Source: CAYMTN01 sp964393335
Lineage (GTDB): Bacteria > Chloroflexota > Anaerolineae > Aggregatilineales > Aggregatilineaceae
Direction of reading: 5' to 3'
Length of the DNA stretch: 6,787 nucleotides
Assembly (NCBI GenBank): GCA_964393335.1
Contig: CAYMTN010000263.1
Span: forward strand, 1-6,787
In this document: in pieces, positions 5,650 to 6,787 of the stretch
Layout: each line of letters begins with the position of its first letter
Position numbering within the stretch: position 1 is the stretch's first letter
The notes under the pieces: model-generated
Seen by the model: only the letters and a program-made list of their open reading frames with translations
The model's database searches: none
What the model was told of the DNA's origin: nothing
Translations under genes and position numbers: made by a program

Positions 5650-6787
5650 TTATCCGCCCCAGAAGTCGGCATCGCCGCCGGACGGTTCGGCGGTAGGTTC
5701 GGCATCGCCGCCCCAGAAGTCAGCATCGCCGCCGGATGGTTCGGCGGTAGGTCCGGCGTCACCGCCCCAGAAGTCGGCATCGCCGCCGGACGGTTCGGCG
5801 GTAGGTCCGGCGTCGCCGCCCCAGAAGTCAGCATCACCACCGGACGGTTCGGCGGTAGGTCCGGCGTCGCCGCCCCAGAAACCGCCATCCCCGCCGCTTG
5901 GCGCTTCTGTTTCCGTTGCTTCTGGCGCGGCCTGACCGGCGTTTTGGGACGCTTCAGAGAGAATCTGCCCCAGGTTCGCCGGTAGGGGTGGGGCGCTATC
6001 GACGATCACGCTGGCGTTCGCAGCCCGTTCCGCTTCAGCTACCTTGTCCTCTGTCAGGAAGATGTCGTCGTTTCCGTGACAGTTGGTGCAGCTTTCCGTC
6101 TGCGGTGTCTGCCGCTGGATGTTATGCGGAGTCGCAAACGTCCAGGTAGGCTGGCTCAGGAAGTTATCCAGCAGGTCATCGCCGTAGGCGTCGAACGAGT
6201 TCACGTCAACCGGGACATGGCGCACCGGCACATACCGCCAGGGGCGGTCAGCGCTGCGCAGCGGGTTCTTGCCCAGGTAGAAAGCGGTCTCGTGCGCTTC
6301 GACCGAATAAAACGGAATGTCGTCTTCGGTGCGGTCAACGTGACAGTTGGAGCAGTTGGTATAGGCGACACTATGGCAGCCCTGGCACGAGATGATCTCC
6401 GTACCGTGCAGTTCGTGCAACAGAATGCCTGATCCGACGCCGACCTGGTCCTCGTGGCACGATTCGCAGCTTGGATCGGGTGCGCCATCATAGCGGCTGA
6501 TTTCGTCGGCGGCTGCGCCCATGCCGTGCATCTCGTCGCTGGTGTGACAATCCGTGCAGGCCAACCGCGCCTGCCGCAGGTGAACGTCACCCGGCAGCCC
6601 TTCGTTCAGCCCGAAGTACTCATTTTTGACGCGGCTGCCGTGACAGCCGGTGCAGGTCCGGCTCATCGGCGGAGTCTGTACGAAGGTATGACCCTCCAAT
6701 AGCCCACCGCCAACCGAGTTCGGCTGGCTGATATGGCAATCACCGCAGCTTGCATGGCAGCTCTCGCAGTGATAGGATTCCATTGTT
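5650..6787 (-). CDS. Multiheme c-type cytochrome with acidic repeat tail, C-terminal part (runs off the right edge)
   Basis: Electron-transfer protein with covalently bound hemes, matured outside the cytoplasm. The frame stays open to the window edge. The Met codon at 6781-6783 is followed at once by heme motifs with no signal peptide, so it is probably internal and the true start lies outside. Counting from that Met, eight CxxCH sites are visible: C6, C13, C44, C76, C106, C133, C144 and C232. All sixteen cysteines belong to these sites. Nine other histidines (5, 32, 68, 86, 123, 126, 164, 189, 220) could serve as distal ligands, in line with bis-histidine hemes. After the last heme comes an Ala/Glu-rich linker (about 245-295) and a tail (296-377) of four 18-residue units plus ten residues, of the form SGGDADFWGGDAGPTAEP. 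More hemes may lie upstream. The family is not identified; octaheme reductases and extracellular electron-transfer cytochromes are candidates. A terminator follows the gene, and a secreted rhodanese protein is next downstream. Confidence 0.92.
   Translation of the reverse strand, partial: TMESYHCESCHASCGDCHISQPNSVGGGLLEGHTFVQTPPMSRTCTGCHGSRVKNEYFGLNEGLPGDVHLRQARLACTDCHTSDEMHGMGAAADEISRYDGAPDPSCESCHEDQVGVGSGILLHELHGTEIISCQGCHSVAYTNCSNCHVDRTEDDIPFYSVEAHETAFYLGKNPLRSADRPWRYVPVRHVPVDVNSFDAYGDDLLDNFLSQPTWTFATPHNIQRQTPQTESCTNCHGNDDIFLTEDKVAEAERAANASVIVDSAPPLPANLGQILSEASQNAGQAAPEATETEAPSGGDGGFWGGDAGPTAEPSGGDADFWGGDAGPTAEPSGGDADFWGGDAGPTAEPSGGDADFWGGDAEPTAEPSGGDADFWGG
5653..5898 (-). repeat. 54-bp coding tandem repeat in the cytochrome tail
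   Basis: Four full 54-base units (5653-5706, 5707-5760, 5761-5814, 5815-5868) and a diverged 30-base partial unit (5869-5898) follow each other without gaps. The core GCCCCAGAA recurs at 5656, 5710, 5764, 5818 and 5872. Full units differ from each other at only about three to six positions. The period is a multiple of three, so copy changes keep the reading frame. Each protein unit has three Asp, one Glu, one Phe-Trp pair and no basic residue. Near-identity at the DNA level suggests recent expansion by slippage or recombination, so copy number may vary between strains. Confidence 0.95.

Noticed and set aside
5653..5898. CRISPR array suggested by regular repeats
   Set aside because: Units are contiguous without unique spacers, code in frame for the cytochrome tail, and have no nearby cas genes.
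5560..5985. Plus-strand open frames of 141 and 122 codons with repetitive protein sequence
   Set aside because: They lie antisense to the 54-bp repeat of the cytochrome gene. The repeat length is a multiple of three, so a stop-free unit is open in several frames. No good ribosome site or domain supports them.
6781..6783. ATG as the true start of the cytochrome
   Set aside because: The first residues already form heme motifs with no signal peptide, and the frame remains open to the window edge, so this Met is more likely internal.

Overview
All five recognisable genes lie on the minus strand, so the window is read from its right end to its left. In order of transcription they are: the C-terminal part of a multiheme c-type cytochrome with a repetitive acidic tail (6787-5650), a secreted protein made of four rhodanese domains (5501-3849), a secreted double beta-propeller of WD40 and TolB type (3640-1787), a fumarylacetoacetate hydrolase (FAH) family enzyme (1663-890), and the N-terminal part of a ClC chloride channel or transporter (764-1). 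The base composition is fairly GC-rich with T- and A-rich signals between genes. Signal peptides ending in '..A-QD', a WD40/TolB propeller protein, multiheme cytochromes and this ClC type fit an environmental bacterium. My best guess is Chloroflexota, perhaps Anaerolineae, but this is inferred from protein style and not from a marker gene.

The right half looks like an extracytoplasmic redox or sulfur region. The cytochrome shows eight CxxCH heme sites in the visible part and then ends in an 18-residue repeat coded by a 54-bp DNA tandem repeat. A clear hairpin terminator follows, and about nine bases further on a TGnTATAAT promoter starts the rhodanese gene. That gene encodes four rhodanese domains, each keeping its catalytic cysteine, behind one signal peptide. 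Domains 1 and 3 resemble each other, as do 2 and 4, so the protein seems to come from duplication of a two-domain ancestor. It ends at another strong terminator. The propeller gene comes next, with seven WD40-like blades followed by six TolB-like blades. Its eight cysteines all lie in the N-terminal part or in the linker.

The left half is more ordinary: a catabolic FAH-family enzyme with its metal-binding and catalytic residues intact, and a ClC protein that keeps the gating glutamate but has valine where proton-coupled ClC transporters usually have a second glutamate. A 15-bp perfect hairpin without a U tract separates the propeller gene from the FAH gene.

Terminators between the genes argue that the cytochrome, rhodanese and propeller genes are separate transcription units and not one operon; FAH and ClC could share one. 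A joint role for the cytochrome and the tetra-rhodanese in sulfur chemistry outside the cytoplasm is an inference from adjacency and shared localisation only. No RNA gene, CRISPR array, insertion sequence or plus-strand gene could be supported.
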